The position numbers and the translations under genes are program-made. The notes below the pieces were generated by a model. The model was not told the origin of the DNA, ran no database searches, and was given only the letters and a program-made list of their open reading frames with translations. DNA of 64,000 bases from Coriobacteriaceae bacterium (lineage in GTDB: Bacteria; Actinomycetota; Coriobacteriia; Coriobacteriales; Coriobacteriaceae). This document shows, one piece after another, positions 45,211 through 56,018 of this stretch. The DNA lies in NCBI GenBank assembly GCA_902399975.1, contig CABOHA010000001.1, positions 1,017,397 through 1,081,396 of the forward strand, read 5' to 3'. Each line of letters opens with the position of its first letter. The stretch's first letter is position 1.

Positions 45211-46210
45211 GGATGCTCACCCCCTGCTCACCCAAGTTGTGACGAATGTCCTCGATATTACCCTCGACGGTCGCAATCAACTCATCCAGCGAATCGAACA
45301 CACGCGAGGGACGCAGCCAGCGCGTAAACGCCAGCGAAACGGAAGCGCCGTACAGGTCGCCCGTATAACCAATTAAGTTAGCCTCGAGATGCGATGAAGC
45401 GGCATCGTCGGCATACGTCGGCGGCAGGCCGACGTTAACGGCAGCAGGCCATACGGTGTCATCAACGAGCACCAGGCCCTCATACACGCCATCGGCAGGC
45501 ACCTGAATGCCGTCGGGAACCTGCAGGTTAGCCGTGGGAAAGCCCATGTCAGAACCCTCGTGACGGCCACGAATAACACCGCCACGCAGCATATACGGGC
45601 GGCCGAGCAACTCAGCAGCAAGCTCCACATGGCCCTGTCCCAGCTCATGACGAATGCGGGTGGCGCAAATGGCCTCCCCGCCCTCGCAAAGCAGGTCGTG
45701 CCCGTATACGTCAACGCCGCGCTCGGCACCCCAGGTGCGCATCTCGTCAACACCAGAAGCACCGCCACGACCCAGCCTAAAGTCGCTGCCAACGCGAATC
45801 GATCGAATGTCGACCAGACGCGACACCAGCGAGAGAAAATCAACATGGTCAAGCGCCGCAACCTCAGGCGTAAAGGGAACGGCCACCACCGCATCGACCC
45901 CGGTCTGAGCCAAGGCATGTAGACGGTCGGCCGTCGTCATCAATTTTTGAGCGGGCGAAGGACTCACCACAACGTCCGGATCGGGATCGAAAGTGACCAC
46001 GACCGCCTTGCAATCATGGGCGCGCGCATCGCTAACAAGCGCCGCAATGAGCTCCTGGTGTCCACGGTGAACGCCGTCGAACACGCCGATGGCAATCGAT
46101 GCGGCACCCAAGTGCTCGCACTCATCAAACGTATCGGCAGCAACGATGCGAGCCTCGTCCGACTCGCCCTCGAAAAAGATACGCGCGAGCTCGCGAGCGG
46201 ACAACATCAT
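45203..46210 (-). CDS. ribF: Bifunctional riboflavin kinase / FAD synthetase
   Basis: Makes FMN from riboflavin, then FAD. 335 aa. N-terminal adenylyltransferase domain with AIGVFDGVHRGHQELI (about residues 40-55) and VGSDFRLGRGGASGVDEM (about 142-159); C-terminal flavokinase domain with VIRGRHEGSDMGFPTANLQV (about 213-232) and VNVGLPPTYADDAASSHLEAN. Overlaps truB by 4 bases (ATGA) and dnaG by 8. Confidence 0.95.
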   Translation of the reverse strand: MMLSARELARIFFEGESDEARIVAADTFDECEHLGAASIAIGVFDGVHRGHQELIAALVSDARAHDCKAVVVTFDPDPDVVVSPSPAQKLMTTADRLHALAQTGVDAVVAVPFTPEVAALDHVDFLSLVSRLVDIRSIRVGSDFRLGRGGASGVDEMRTWGAERGVDVYGHDLLCEGGEAICATRIRHELGQGHVELAAELLGRPYMLRGGVIRGRHEGSDMGFPTANLQVPDGIQVPADGVYEGLVLVDDTVWPAAVNVGLPPTYADDAASSHLEANLIGYTGDLYGASVSLAFTRWLRPSRVFDSLDELIATVEGNIEDIRHNLGEQGVSIRD

Positions 46211-47139
46211 CGAACACCGCCGATTGCCTGCGGAAACACGTGCTCCATGACAAAGCGGCCACTCTCAATGCGGGCGAGCGCCTTGAGTCCCCCATCGAGC
46301 ACCAACGCAAAAGGCGACTTCGAGGTATCGAAATCGGCAAGCGCACGCTCAACGGGAATGCGTCGGCCGCAGAGCAGATCGTCGGCAAGATTGCCCGGCA
46401 AGTCAACACGCGTGGCGCCCAGGGCCGCAATGGGATCCAGGGCAAAGCCAGCCGCGGACTCGGGAGAAAGCTCCTCGACCGCATGACAAGCGCCAATGGA
46501 AACAACACCGGAGGCCGTGCGGCGCAGCGCGGAAATGTGCGCGGCGCTCTCGCAGGCGCGGCCCAAATCGCGAGCGAGCGCACGGATATAGGTGCCCTTG
46601 CTCACCGAGAACGCCACGGTCCACACACACGTATCACCTTCGCCGCCCACGGCGATCAGGTCGGCGGCATAGACCTCGACAGGGCGCGGAGGTAGGTCCA
46701 CCGCATTGCCCTCGCGAGCAGACTTGTAGGCGCGAACGCCATTGACCGAGATAGCCGAAAACGCCGGCGGCACCTGCATCTGCGGACCCAGCATGGCCGC
46801 CAAGCGCTCACGGGCATAGGCAGGATCGCGCAGCTCGTTGGCAATAGCCACCGTGCGGACCGCCTCGCCCTCCGCATCATCGGTATTGGTCTCGGCGCCA
46901 AACGAGATGTCGGCGACATAGCTTTTGGTATCGAGGGTTAGCATGCCCAGCAAACGAGTAGCCTGGCCAACACCCACCACCATGACACCCGATGCCATGG
47001 GGTCGAGCGTGCCGGCATGGCCGACGCGACGCTCATGGAGGGCGCGCCGACATTGCGAGACCACATCGTGGGACGTGCAGCCCACCGGCTTATCGACGGC
47101 GAGCAGCATATTCAGTTGAGAAGGCGTACGACGAGCCAT
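46207..47139 (-). CDS. truB: tRNA pseudouridine55 synthase
   Basis: Makes pseudouridine 55 in the T loop of tRNAs. 310 aa. VDKPVGCTSHDVV (about residues 15-27), catalytic Asp in GHAGTLDPMASGVMVVG (about 42-58), ISVNGVRAYKSAREG (about 129-143), SKGTYIRALARDLG (about 183-196), C-terminal PUA-like region. The truB-ribF pair after rbfA is standard. Confidence 0.96.
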   Translation of the reverse strand: MARRTPSQLNMLLAVDKPVGCTSHDVVSQCRRALHERRVGHAGTLDPMASGVMVVGVGQATRLLGMLTLDTKSYVADISFGAETNTDDAEGEAVRTVAIANELRDPAYARERLAAMLGPQMQVPPAFSAISVNGVRAYKSAREGNAVDLPPRPVEVYAADLIAVGGEGDTCVWTVAFSVSKGTYIRALARDLGRACESAAHISALRRTASGVVSIGACHAVEELSPESAAGFALDPIAALGATRVDLPGNLADDLLCGRRIPVERALADFDTSKSPFALVLDGGLKALARIESGRFVMEHVFPQAIGGVR

Positions 47140-47154
47140 GTACCATCCAAAAAG

Positions 47155-48198
47155 TTAAAGCTCGACGGTCACCGAAGCGGGATCCTCCCCTACCAGTTCG
47201 GCCAGCATGGGAAGTGCCACAGTGAGCGTCTCGAGAATCGTTCCGTTGTTGGAGAAACCAGCGGCAGCGGGATGTCCGCCTCCGCCAAAGGCAGCAGCGA
47301 TCTCGGACACGTTGAGGTCGCCCTTGGAGCGCAGGTTGCCGCGCACCTTGGTATCGCCCTCAATGCCCTTCAGGAACAGGCAGACTTCGACGCCCATCAC
47401 CGAGCGAACCACATCGACCAGGCCGTCGCACTCATCCGAGGTGACACCGCAAGCCTCAAGGTCACTCTGGTACGCGTAACTATACGCGACGCGCCCGTGG
47501 GCCACCGTCTTGATGCGGCCCATAACGATGGACTTGAGGTGCAAAAACTCAACGCGCATGCTCTGGTAGACCTCGAGTGCCACACGCGCCGGATCGGCAC
47601 CGTGGGCAACCAGACGCGAGGCTGCATGGAACGCGGCGGCATCGGCGTTTTGGTACTGAAAACGGCCGGTATCGGTAACCAAGCCACACAGCAGGCAGGT
47701 CGCAACGCCATCACGTGCGACAATGCCGCAATTGTCCAAGAAGCGGTCGATGATCATGGCGCAGGCTGCAGCTTCGACGCGCCTCAGGCTGAGCTCGGCA
47801 AACTCCTCGCGCGCCGGATGGTGATCGAAGCACACCACATGCTTGGAGCGACGAAGCACCTCGGCGGAATTATTGAGACGCTCGACGACCGGCACGTCCA
47901 CCGAGATGAACAGGTCCGGATTGCCGGTATACGCAGATGCCGGTACCAGGCGATCGGAGCCTTCCATAAAGCGGTAGATACGCGGAACCGGATCATCGTC
48001 TGCCAGCAGCAGGGCAATGTCCTTGTTGGGGAAAAACTTCATGAGTGAAAGGCCCAGACCCAAAACGGAGCCCAAGGCATCGCCATCGGGAGAAGTATGT
48101 CCCGAAATCGCAATGGAGGACGCACCCTCGATGAGCTCGAGGATGCGTCGCTGAATATCTGCAGACTCGCACGAGGCGAGGTCGGCGGAATTAGTCAT
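47155..48198 (-). CDS. nrnA: Bifunctional oligoribonuclease/PAP phosphatase (DHH family, NrnA-like)
   Basis: Degrades short RNA oligonucleotides and 3',5'-pAp. 347 aa with HTSPDGDALGSVLGL (about residues 38-52), FISVDVPVVERL (about 92-103), DHH motif CFDHHPAREEF (about 120-130), and DHHA1 domain with the Gly-rich AAFGGGGHPAAAGFS (about 304-318). It overlaps rbfA by 8 bases; rbfA-nrnA-truB is a conserved order in Gram-positive bacteria. Confidence 0.92.
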   Translation of the reverse strand: MTNSADLASCESADIQRRILELIEGASSIAISGHTSPDGDALGSVLGLGLSLMKFFPNKDIALLLADDDPVPRIYRFMEGSDRLVPASAYTGNPDLFISVDVPVVERLNNSAEVLRRSKHVVCFDHHPAREEFAELSLRRVEAAACAMIIDRFLDNCGIVARDGVATCLLCGLVTDTGRFQYQNADAAAFHAASRLVAHGADPARVALEVYQSMRVEFLHLKSIVMGRIKTVAHGRVAYSYAYQSDLEACGVTSDECDGLVDVVRSVMGVEVCLFLKGIEGDTKVRGNLRSKGDLNVSEIAAAFGGGGHPAAAGFSNNGTILETLTVALPMLAELVGEDPASVTVEL

Positions 48199-48601
48199 CT
48201 AAAGCTGCCTCCTGGGCGGCATCCGCTATCGGATAGCCGTCCTCGTCCTTTTCGATCGCAAGCGTGGCGGGAACGTTTTCCAGCGCACGCGTGATGCGCT
48301 CGGCCTCATCGGTCGAGCGATCGATGCGAAAATCGAGCTCGGGCGTGACACGCCAATCGAGCGAGCGAGCCAACAGGCTGCGAATACGGCCCTTGGCGCT
48401 TGCGAGCGCCTCCATGACCTCGTCGTAGCGGCTCGCATCGCACGACACGTACACGCGCGCGAACGAACGGTCCACCGCGACCTCGACCGCGGTCAAAGTA
48501 ACCAGGTCGAGACGCGGATCGGAAAACTCAAAGAGCAGGATATAACCAAGCTTCTCGCGAAGCTGCTCGCCCAGACGGCGGGTTGCCTGCGTTTGCTTCA
48601 T
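48191..48601 (-). CDS. rbfA: Ribosome-binding factor A
   Basis: Helps mature the 16S rRNA 5' end in 30S assembly. 136 aa from ATG 48601 (MKQTQATRRLGEQLREKLG); the longer frame overlapping infB is rejected. KH-like fold with LVTLTAVEVAVDRSFARVYVS (split here: LVTLTAVEVA then VDRSFARVYVS, about residues 38-58), GRIRSLLARSLDWRVTPEL (about 77-95) and FRIDRSTDEAERI. Eleven bases after infB. Confidence 0.94.
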   Translation of the reverse strand: MKQTQATRRLGEQLREKLGYILLFEFSDPRLDLVTLTAVEVAVDRSFARVYVSCDASRYDEVMEALASAKGRIRSLLARSLDWRVTPELDFRIDRSTDEAERITRALENVPATLAIEKDEDGYPIADAAQEAALDD

Positions 48602-48612
48602 AGCGCTACCCC

Positions 48613-51327
48613 CTACTCGGTACGGGCAACCTGGTCGATGCGGTAACCCTCGATCTGGTCGCCGGGCTTGATGTCCTGGAAGTTCTCCAGGCCAATGCCG
48701 CCCTCGGAACCGCTCTTGAGGCTCTTGGCCTCGTCCTTGTAGTGACGCATTGAGGCGATCTTGCCGTTGAAGACCACGATGCCGTCGCGCACCAGACGCA
48801 CGGAATCGGTCGCGGCGATCTCGCCCTCTTCGACGCGGACACCGGCGGCGATACCGACTTTGGGCACCTTGAAGGTGTCCAGGACGGTCGCGGTACCCGT
48901 GGAGACCTCGACCTCGGTGGGCTTGAGCATGCCGATACGGGCAGCGTCGAGCTCCTCGAGGCACTTGTAGATGACGTCGTAGCAACGGATCTCGACGCCC
49001 TCGCGCTCGGCGGCGGAACGCGCCTTACCGTCGGGGCGGACGCCAAAGCCGATGATGATGGCGTTGGAGGCGTCGGCCAGGACGACGTCGGTCTCGTTGA
49101 TGGCACCAACGGCGGAGTGGATCGTGTTGATGCGAACCTCGGACTGATCCATCTTGTCGAGCGAGTCCTGAAGGGCCTCGATGGAACCCTGGACGTCGGC
49201 CTTGATGATCAGGTTGAGCTCCTTGACCTCGGCGTCGGCAATGGTCTCAAAGAGGTTCTCGAGCGTGACGTGCTTGACGCGGCTCTGCTCCTCGATACGG
49301 GCCTTGAGCGAACGCTCGTCCGCAAGGGCACGAGCCTCGCGCTCGTCCTCGAACACGCGGAACTCGTCACCGGCGTTGGGTACGGACTGCAGACCCAGGA
49401 TCTCGACGGCGTCGGAGGGACCGGCCTCGGTGACGGCGTTGCCCTTGGGGTCGAGCATGGCGCGGACGCGGCCGTAGGTAAGGCCGGCGACCAGCGTATC
49501 GCCCACGTGCAGGGTACCGCGGGTCACGAGCACCGTGGCAACCGAGCCGCGGCCCTTGTCGAGCTTAGCCTCGAGGACGTTGCCCGAAGCGAACGTATCG
49601 GGGTTGGCCTTGAGCTCGAGCACGTCGGCCTGGAGCAGGACGGTCTCGAGCAGGTCGTCGATACCGATCTTCTGCTTGGCCGAGATGTTGACGAACATGT
49701 TCTGTCCGCCCCACTCCTCGGGGATGATGCCGTACTCGGTGAGCTCCTGGCGCACGCGGTCGGGGTTGGCACCCGGCTTATCGATCTTGTTGACGGCGAC
49801 GACGATGGGAACACCGGCGGCCTTGGCGTGGTTGATCGACTCGATGGTCTGGGGCATGACGCCGTCGTCGGCAGCCACGATCAGAATGACGATGTCGGTC
49901 ACCTTGGCGCCGCGGGCACGCATGGCCGTAAAGGTGGCGTGGCCGGGGGTGTCGATGAAGGTGATCTTGCGGTCATTGATCATGACCTGCGAAGCGCCGA
50001 TGGCCTGCGTAATGCCGCCCGCCTCGCCGGCAGCGACGCCGGTGTGACGGATGGCGTCGAGCAGGCTCGTCTTGCCGTGGTCGACGTGGCCCATGACGGT
50101 GACGACCGGGGCGCGCGGCTTAAGGTCGGCGGGATCGTCGTAGAACGAGAAGGTGTTCTCCTCCTCGGGGGTGATGATCTTGATCTGACGGCCCAAGTCG
50201 TCGGCAACGAGCTCGACAAGGTCGTCGGACATGGACTGCGTCATGGTAAGCGGCGTACCCAGCAGGAACAGGCGCTTGATGATGTCGTTGGCCGGAACAT
50301 CGAGCGCCTCGGCGAGCTCCTGGACGGTAACGCCCTGGGAGACCTTGATGGCGTCGAGGTCCTCGGGGTTCACGCCCTGGGCCAGCGCCTCCTCAATCTT
50401 GCGCTCTTCCTGAGCCTTTGCGGCCTCGCGCTCGCGCTTCTCCTTACGCTTTTTGCGACGACCAGTGGACTCGCGAGAGGCCTCCTCGACGGCGGCACGA
50501 GCCTCCTCGAGCACCTTCTCGCGGCTGTACTCCTCGGCCTCGCGAGCCATGCGGCTGTAGTGGTCCTCTTCGTTGTTGTGACCGCCCTTGCGCTTCTTGC
50601 CCTTGCCCTGCTTGTCGGGGTTGGGGAAGTCCATACCGGCAGCGACGTTGTTGCTGGCATTGGTGCGATGGCTGTGCGGGCGGTTCTCGGAGGCATTGCG
50701 CTCGGAGTTGTTATCGGAGGCGTTGCGATCGTTACGACGGCCACCGCGACGGTCGTTGTTGCCGCCACGACGGTTGCCGCGCTCGGCAGCGCGCTCGGCC
50801 TTGGCCTTCTGCTCGGCGTCCTTCTTCTCCTTGAGCACGGTCTCCTGTGCGGCGATCTGGTCAAGCAGAGAGCGGAAACGCGAACCGGAGTCGGAAGCGG
50901 GAACGGCGCGGCGCTGGGCCTCGCGGGCAGCCTCCTCCTTCTCGCGAGCAAGACGCTCCTGCTCGGCCTTCTTCTTGGCCTCGGCCTCGGCACGGGCGGC
51001 CTCCTCGGCAGCCTGGGCGGCGGCGAACTGACGGCGCTCCTCCTCGCGTGCCTTCTCGGCGGCGATGCGCTCGCGCTCGGCCTCGGCAGCGCGTGCTGCC
51101 TCCTCGGCGGCAGCGGCCTGCTCCTCGGCCTGCTTGGCGGCCTCGACTTCCTGGGCGCGGGCCTCGATCACCGAGGCGAGCTGCTTGCGGACCATGGCGA
51201 CGTAAGCGTCCTCCAGGGCGGAGGAAGCGGACTTAGCGGGAATCTTCATTTCGGCGAGATGACCCATCAGTTCCTTAGAGGTCATGCCGAACTCTTTGGC
51301 CAGGGTGGACACACGGACTTTTGCCAT
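48613..51327 (-). CDS. infB: Translation initiation factor IF-2
   Basis: GTPase that delivers initiator tRNA. 904 aa. N-terminal IF2_N domain ([20 protein letters not shown]), a long Ala/Glu/Arg-rich helical linker (about residues 60-300), second IF2_N ([20 protein letters not shown], about 345), G domain [17 protein letters not shown] (about 410), [28 protein letters not shown], then domains II, III and IV. Operon position after nusA and before rbfA. Confidence 0.97.
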   Translation of the reverse strand: MAKVRVSTLAKEFGMTSKELMGHLAEMKIPAKSASSALEDAYVAMVRKQLASVIEARAQEVEAAKQAEEQAAAAEEAARAAEAERERIAAEKAREEERRQFAAAQAAEEAARAEAEAKKKAEQERLAREKEEAAREAQRRAVPASDSGSRFRSLLDQIAAQETVLKEKKDAEQKAKAERAAERGNRRGGNNDRRGGRRNDRNASDNNSERNASENRPHSHRTNASNNVAAGMDFPNPDKQGKGKKRKGGHNNEEDHYSRMAREAEEYSREKVLEEARAAVEEASRESTGRRKKRKEKREREAAKAQEERKIEEALAQGVNPEDLDAIKVSQGVTVQELAEALDVPANDIIKRLFLLGTPLTMTQSMSDDLVELVADDLGRQIKIITPEEENTFSFYDDPADLKPRAPVVTVMGHVDHGKTSLLDAIRHTGVAAGEAGGITQAIGASQVMINDRKITFIDTPGHATFTAMRARGAKVTDIVILIVAADDGVMPQTIESINHAKAAGVPIVVAVNKIDKPGANPDRVRQELTEYGIIPEEWGGQNMFVNISAKQKIGIDDLLETVLLQADVLELKANPDTFASGNVLEAKLDKGRGSVATVLVTRGTLHVGDTLVAGLTYGRVRAMLDPKGNAVTEAGPSDAVEILGLQSVPNAGDEFRVFEDEREARALADERSLKARIEEQSRVKHVTLENLFETIADAEVKELNLIIKADVQGSIEALQDSLDKMDQSEVRINTIHSAVGAINETDVVLADASNAIIIGFGVRPDGKARSAAEREGVEIRCYDVIYKCLEELDAARIGMLKPTEVEVSTGTATVLDTFKVPKVGIAAGVRVEEGEIAATDSVRLVRDGIVVFNGKIASMRHYKDEAKSLKSGSEGGIGLENFQDIKPGDQIEGYRIDQVARTE

Positions 51328-51418
51328 ATGACTTCACCTACCCTTTCTGGCACCTTGGGTGCCTAGAGACTGAACGAGCGTGGGGTATGCGCTGGGACCT
51401 GCCCGGCGCGACCGCGCG

Positions 51419-52666
51419 CTAGATCAGGTCCTCCGCATCATCGAAGGCGTCGGTGTCGTGGACACCGCAGAAACGGGAGCCGGGACGGGCCTGGTTGCGG
51501 CACTGGATGCCGTCCTCGGACACGAACTCGCAGCGACGGACGTCCTCGTCCTCCTCGTCACCGATCAGGTCGGCGGCGGGCTCCTCGTGAACGGGAACGT
51601 TCTTGAGGATGTCGGCGGCAAGCGTCTCGGACTTGATGTCGATGTGCCAGCCGGTCAGGCGCGCGGCGAGGCGGGCGTTCTGGCCCTCCTTGCCGATGGC
51701 GAGGGACAGCTGGTCGTCGGGGACGATGACGCCGGCGTAGGCCTTCTCCTCGTCAATGAGGACGCGGGTGACCTTAGCGGGCGACAGGGCGTTGGCGACG
51801 TAGACGGCAGGATCGGCATCCCACAGGATGACGTCGACGCGCTCGCCACGGAGCTCGCCCACGACAGCGCGAACACGGCTGCCCTTGGGGCCGACGCAGG
51901 CGCCCACGGGATCCAGGCGGTCGTCGAGCGAGTGGACGGCAACCTTGGAACGCTGGCCGGGCTCGCGGGCGATCGACTTGATCTGGACGGTGCCCTCATA
52001 GATCTCGGGCACCTCCTGCTCAAACAGACGACGCATGAGCTCGGGGTGGGTACGGGAGATGACAATCGGCGGACGGCTGTGCTCGCCACGAACCGGCTGC
52101 AGGTTGGAGTTGGGGTCGCGAACGTCGATGATTACGGCCTTGATATGCTGGTTGTGCAGGTAGCGCTCACCCATCGGGCGCTCGTTGCGCTCGTTCTCGT
52201 AACGGCGCTGATCGAAGTGCGGCAGCTCGGCCTCGACGCCCTCACGAATCTTGACGATCGTGAAGTCGGGCGTGGACTGCAGCACGGTGCCGCTGATGAG
52301 GTCACCGATGCGGCCGGAGAACTCCTCGTAGATCTGCTCGCGGGCGGAGTTGCGCACGATGGCATTGATCTCGGCCTTGGCGTGCTGGGCGGCGATGCGG
52401 CTCGTGTTCTTGGGGGTGACGTCGATCTCCTCGAACTCGGTGAAGTTGCCCTCCTCGTCCATGGAATCGTCGATCGGCTCCAGGCGGTAGACGTAGATCT
52501 TGCCGGTGGTGCGGTCGATGGTCACCTTGGCGCCCCACTCAAGATGCAGGATCTCGGCATAGCTCTTGGCGAGCGACTGCTCCAGGCGGTCGATCAGGTA
52601 GAGCTGGTCGATGTGCTTCTCCTGGCAAAGCTCCATCAGGGCGGACATCATGTCGGATGCTGCCAT
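51419..52666 (-). CDS. nusA: Transcription termination/antitermination factor NusA with a Cys-rich C-terminal tail
   Basis: Binds RNA polymerase and RNA, modulating pausing and termination. 415 aa: N-terminal domain ([20 protein letters not shown]), S1 domain (about residues 130-200; [11 protein letters not shown]), KH domains ([19 protein letters not shown], then [20 protein letters not shown] and [18 protein letters not shown]). The last 45 residues (about 371-415) are unusual: CEF...QCRN...FCGVH forms a C-C-C-H arrangement like a small zinc-binding motif, followed by an acidic end. It overlaps no neighbour; rimP ends one base upstream of its start. Confidence 0.94.
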   Translation of the reverse strand: MAASDMMSALMELCQEKHIDQLYLIDRLEQSLAKSYAEILHLEWGAKVTIDRTTGKIYVYRLEPIDDSMDEEGNFTEFEEIDVTPKNTSRIAAQHAKAEINAIVRNSAREQIYEEFSGRIGDLISGTVLQSTPDFTIVKIREGVEAELPHFDQRRYENERNERPMGERYLHNQHIKAVIIDVRDPNSNLQPVRGEHSRPPIVISRTHPELMRRLFEQEVPEIYEGTVQIKSIAREPGQRSKVAVHSLDDRLDPVGACVGPKGSRVRAVVGELRGERVDVILWDADPAVYVANALSPAKVTRVLIDEEKAYAGVIVPDDQLSLAIGKEGQNARLAARLTGWHIDIKSETLAADILKNVPVHEEPAADLIGDEEDEDVRRCEFVSEDGIQCRNQARPGSRFCGVHDTDAFDDAEDLI

Positions 52667-52667
52667 C

Positions 52668-53162
52668 TTACTTTCCTTCCTTCGCGGGCTTGAAGTCGTA
52701 GGTGGGCTTCAACTTGCACTTTTTAACATCAGAGAAATCGAGGGTGACGGACTCGCCGTCCTCGAGCTCGAGGGTCACGTCGGTCTCGGTCGCAGCCGCA
52801 ATCTTGCCGGCGTACTTGCGACGGCCCTCGGAGGCGGTGGAGGTGAGCTCACAGTTCTCGCCCACAAAGCGGGCAAAGTCGCGCGGACGGCGCAGCGGGC
52901 GCGCCATGCCCGGGCTCGACACCTCAAGCGTATAGCTCGAAGAGATAGGGTCGAGCTCCTCAATCACATCGCCGACCCACTTGGTGTTGGCCGTGACGTC
53001 ATTGAGCGACAGGCTCTGACCCTCGGCACCCTCGATACGCACACGCACGCAGGGGGCCTTGGTGGCACCCACGAGCTCGACGTCGACGATGTCGACATCG
53101 TGCTGGGGGGCAAGGGCCTCGAGCGCGTCGATGATCGCCTGCTCGGTCTTAGTCTTGACCAT
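52668..53162 (-). CDS. rimP: Ribosome maturation factor RimP
   Basis: Assists 30S assembly. 164 aa from ATG 53162 (MVKTKTEQAIIDALEAL), with GGAGGT six bases upstream; the 60-residue upstream extension runs through the promoter and hairpin and is rejected. Typical RimP segments: VDIVDVELVGATKAPCVRV (about residues 23-41), LDPISSSYTLEVSSPGMARP (about 75-94; the SPG motif) and a C-terminal SH3-like domain. First gene of rimP-nusA-infB. Confidence 0.93.
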   Translation of the reverse strand: MVKTKTEQAIIDALEALAPQHDVDIVDVELVGATKAPCVRVRIEGAEGQSLSLNDVTANTKWVGDVIEELDPISSSYTLEVSSPGMARPLRRPRDFARFVGENCELTSTASEGRRKYAGKIAAATETDVTLELEDGESVTLDFSDVKKCKLKPTYDFKPAKEGK

Positions 53163-53185
53163 TGCGGCACCTCCATCCATACAAA

Positions 53186-53215
53186 AAAGAAGCGGGGCCG
53201 AAACCCCACTTCTTT
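53186..53215 (-). terminator. Terminator hairpin in the rimP-nusA-infB leader (candidate attenuator)
   Basis: Minus-strand stem AAAGAAGTGGGG / CCCCGCTTCTTT with a 6-nt loop, followed by a T run. It begins about 20 bases after the predicted transcription start and ends 24 bases before the rimP ATG, so it lies inside the operon leader. Confidence 0.75.
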
Positions 53216-53240
53216 CAATTACAACTTCATTTGCAAGCAA

Positions 53241-53269
53241 ACTATACCAATACCTGCACAAACGTGCAA
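53241..53269 (-). promoter_or_regulatory. Promoter of the rimP-nusA-infB operon
   Basis: Minus-strand TTGCAC (53269-53264), 17-base spacer, TATAGT (53246-53241). Transcription would start near 53234, upstream of the hairpin at 53186-53215. Confidence 0.8.
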
Positions 53270-53354
53270 CCACAACACAAACCCGCAGGTCAGCGTGAGC
53301 ACAGGTTCTCCACAAGAAATGGATAATTGGGTGTTGTCGCAAGTGTCCTTAACC

Positions 53355-53389
53355 AAAAAGAGGGGCGACTCCCTACGGAATCGCCCCTC
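53355..53389 (-). terminator. Terminator after leuS
   Basis: Stem GAGGGGCGA / TCGCCCCTC (53360-53389) with CTTTTTGG on the minus strand, 31 bases after the leuS stop. Confidence 0.85.
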
Positions 53390-53419
53390 GCTTTTTGATG
53401 TCAGCTTTACGCGCAGAGC

Positions 53420-55996
53420 TTATTTGACCACCAGGTTAACCAGCTTGCCGGGCACGCAGATGGCCTTGACGACCGTCTTGCCCTCAAGCCACTTGGCAAC
53501 GGCTTCCTCAGCGGCAGCCTGCATCTCCTCGTTGGAGGCGTCGCGGGCGACGTCGATGCGGCCGCGGACCTTGCCGAGCACCTGTACGACGATCTGCACC
53601 GTGTCCTCAACGGACTCGGCCAGGTCGAACTCGGGCCAGGCGGCGGTGTAGGCATTGCCCTCACAGCCGAGCGCCTCATGCCACAGCTCGTCGGCCCAGA
53701 ACGGGCAGATGGGAGCAAGGACGCTCACGATGTCCTTGGCCACTCCATAGCACAGGGCCTTGTCGCGGGTGGCACCCTCGGTGGCGTTGAGGTAGGCGCT
53801 CGCCGCGTTGACGAGCTCCATGACGGCCGAGATGGCGGTGTTGAACTGGCCGCGATCGAAGTCCTCGGTGCACTTGGCGATGGTCCGGTGACGCTCGCGA
53901 TAGAGCTTCATCGCAACCTCGTCGAGCGCGGACTTGTCGAAGGCCACGTTGGCGTCGCCGGACTGGACGAGCTGCCACACGATACGCCAGGCGCGCTTGA
54001 TGAAGCGGTTGGCGCCCTCAACGGCCTTGGGATCCCAGTCGAAGTCCTTCTCGGGCGGGGCGATAAACAGGATCGCCAGACGCATGGTGTCGGCGCCGTA
54101 GGGCTCGATGACCGAGCTCGGGGGCACGACATTGCCCTTGGACTTGGACATGGTGTCGCCGTTCTCGTCCTTGACCATGCCCTGACACAGCAGGTTGGTG
54201 AAGGGCTCGTCCACACTCAGCAGGCCCAGGTCGCGCAGCGCCTTGGTAAAGAAGCGGCTGTAGAGCAGGTGCAGGATGGCGTGCTCGATGCCGCCGATGT
54301 AGTTATCGACGGGCATCCAACGGTCGGCGGCCTCGCGGGAGAAGGGCAGCTCGGTGTTGTGCGGGTCGGTATAGCGCAGGTAATACCAGCTGGAGCAGGT
54401 AAAGGTGTCCATGGTATCGGTCTCGCGCTTGGCCGGGCGGCCGCAGACCGGGCAGGTGGTCTCGTAGAAGTCCTTGCACTCGGCGAGGGTCTCGCCGGCG
54501 CCCAGGTCCAGGTTCTCGGGCAGCGTCACCGGCAGTTGATCCTCGGGCACGGGCACGATGCCGCAGTGCTCGCAGTGGATGGCCGGGATGGGATTGCCCC
54601 AATAGCGCTGGCGGCTGATGAGCCAGTCGCGCAGGCGGAACTCGACCTTGCGACGGCCGCAGCCCATGGCCTCGAGGTCGGCCACGATCGCAGCCTCGCC
54701 CTCGGAGTGCTTGCCGCCGCGCATGCCGGTGTACTTGCCGGACTGGACGAGCGTGCCCTCGGCAGCGTGGGCGCAATCCCAGTCGACAGTCTCGGCATGG
54801 AAGGTGTCGATGGTCTCGCCGCTCGCCTCGACGGCAGCGCGATCCTCATCGTCCAGGATGATCGGCACGATCGGCAGGTCGTACTTGCGGGCGAACTCAA
54901 AGTCGCGCTGGTCGCCGCAGGGAACGGCCATGACGGCACCGGTGCCGTAGTCGGCAACGACATAGTCAGCAACCCACACGGGGATCTTCTCGCCGTTGAC
55001 GGGGTTTACCACGTAGCGGCCCGTAAAGGCGCCGTGCTTCTCGAGGGTACCCTGGGCGCGCTCGACGGCAGAGATATGCTTGGAGTCCTCGACAATCTTG
55101 GTGACGGCCTCCTCGTACTGAGTGCCCTCGACGAGCTCGTGCAGACGAGCGTACTCGGGAGACAGGACAAAGAAGGAAACGCCAAAGAGCGTGTCGGCGC
55201 GCGTGGTGAAGACGGTGATCTTGCCCTCGTCGCCTTCGATGGGCTCGCCATCGGCGTCGCACAGGGTAAAGTCGACCTCGGCGCCCTCGGAGCGGCCGAT
55301 CCAGTTGGCCTGCATCTGCTTGACGCGCTCGGGCCAGCCGGGGAGCTTCTCCAGGTCATCGAGCAGCTCCTGGGAGTAGTCGGTGATCTTGTAGTACCAC
55401 TGCTCGAGGTCACGCTTCTCGGGCTCGGTGCCGCAACGCCAGCACTTGCCCTCGGTTACCTGCTCGTTGGCCAAAACGGTCTTGCAGGTGGGGCACCAGT
55501 TGACCGGGTTCTTCTTGCGGTAGACCAGACCCTTTTCCCACATCTTTTCAAAGATCCACTGACCCCAACGATAGTAGTCGGGGCTGCAGGTCTTAACGGT
55601 ACGATCCAGATCGTAGGAGAAGCCCATGCGCCTCATCGTGGCGAGCGCCTGGTCCATGTTCTTATACGTCCAGGCGGCAGCCTGCGTATTGTGCTTGATG
55701 GCAGCGTTCTCGGCGGGCAGGCCGAAGGCGTCAAAGCCGATGGGGTGCAGCACGTCGTAGCCGCGCATGCGGGCCTGACGGGCCATGGCATCGCCGATGG
55801 TGTAGTTGCGCGCGTGGCCCATGTGCAGGTCGCCCGACGGATACGGGAACATTTCGAGCACGTACTTCTTGGGCTTGCTGGCGTCGGTGTCGACGGCAAA
55901 GAGGTTGGAGTCCTCCCAGGCCTTCATCCACTTGGACTCAATGGCCTGCGCGTCGTAAGCAGGGATCTCATCCTTATGATCTGTGCAATCGCACAT
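53420..55996 (-). CDS. leuS: Leucyl-tRNA synthetase
   Basis: Charges tRNA-Leu; class I enzyme. 858 aa from ATG 55996 ([20 protein letters not shown]), with AAAGGAG upstream; a 59-residue upstream extension of the frame only translates a palindrome and is rejected. HIGH motif in [16 protein letters not shown] (about residues 50-65), zinc/editing regions (CWRCG, CEHCG, CPVCG), KMSKS form [11 protein letters not shown] (about 650), C-terminal anticodon domain. The leader has a 119-bp palindrome and no T-box motif. Confidence 0.97.
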   Translation of the reverse strand: MCDCTDHKDEIPAYDAQAIESKWMKAWEDSNLFAVDTDASKPKKYVLEMFPYPSGDLHMGHARNYTIGDAMARQARMRGYDVLHPIGFDAFGLPAENAAIKHNTQAAAWTYKNMDQALATMRRMGFSYDLDRTVKTCSPDYYRWGQWIFEKMWEKGLVYRKKNPVNWCPTCKTVLANEQVTEGKCWRCGTEPEKRDLEQWYYKITDYSQELLDDLEKLPGWPERVKQMQANWIGRSEGAEVDFTLCDADGEPIEGDEGKITVFTTRADTLFGVSFFVLSPEYARLHELVEGTQYEEAVTKIVEDSKHISAVERAQGTLEKHGAFTGRYVVNPVNGEKIPVWVADYVVADYGTGAVMAVPCGDQRDFEFARKYDLPIVPIILDDEDRAAVEASGETIDTFHAETVDWDCAHAAEGTLVQSGKYTGMRGGKHSEGEAAIVADLEAMGCGRRKVEFRLRDWLISRQRYWGNPIPAIHCEHCGIVPVPEDQLPVTLPENLDLGAGETLAECKDFYETTCPVCGRPAKRETDTMDTFTCSSWYYLRYTDPHNTELPFSREAADRWMPVDNYIGGIEHAILHLLYSRFFTKALRDLGLLSVDEPFTNLLCQGMVKDENGDTMSKSKGNVVPPSSVIEPYGADTMRLAILFIAPPEKDFDWDPKAVEGANRFIKRAWRIVWQLVQSGDANVAFDKSALDEVAMKLYRERHRTIAKCTEDFDRGQFNTAISAVMELVNAASAYLNATEGATRDKALCYGVAKDIVSVLAPICPFWADELWHEALGCEGNAYTAAWPEFDLAESVEDTVQIVVQVLGKVRGRIDVARDASNEEMQAAAEEAVAKWLEGKTVVKAICVPGKLVNLVVK

Positions 55997-56018
55997 ATCA
56001 GCTCCTTTAATCTTGCTG

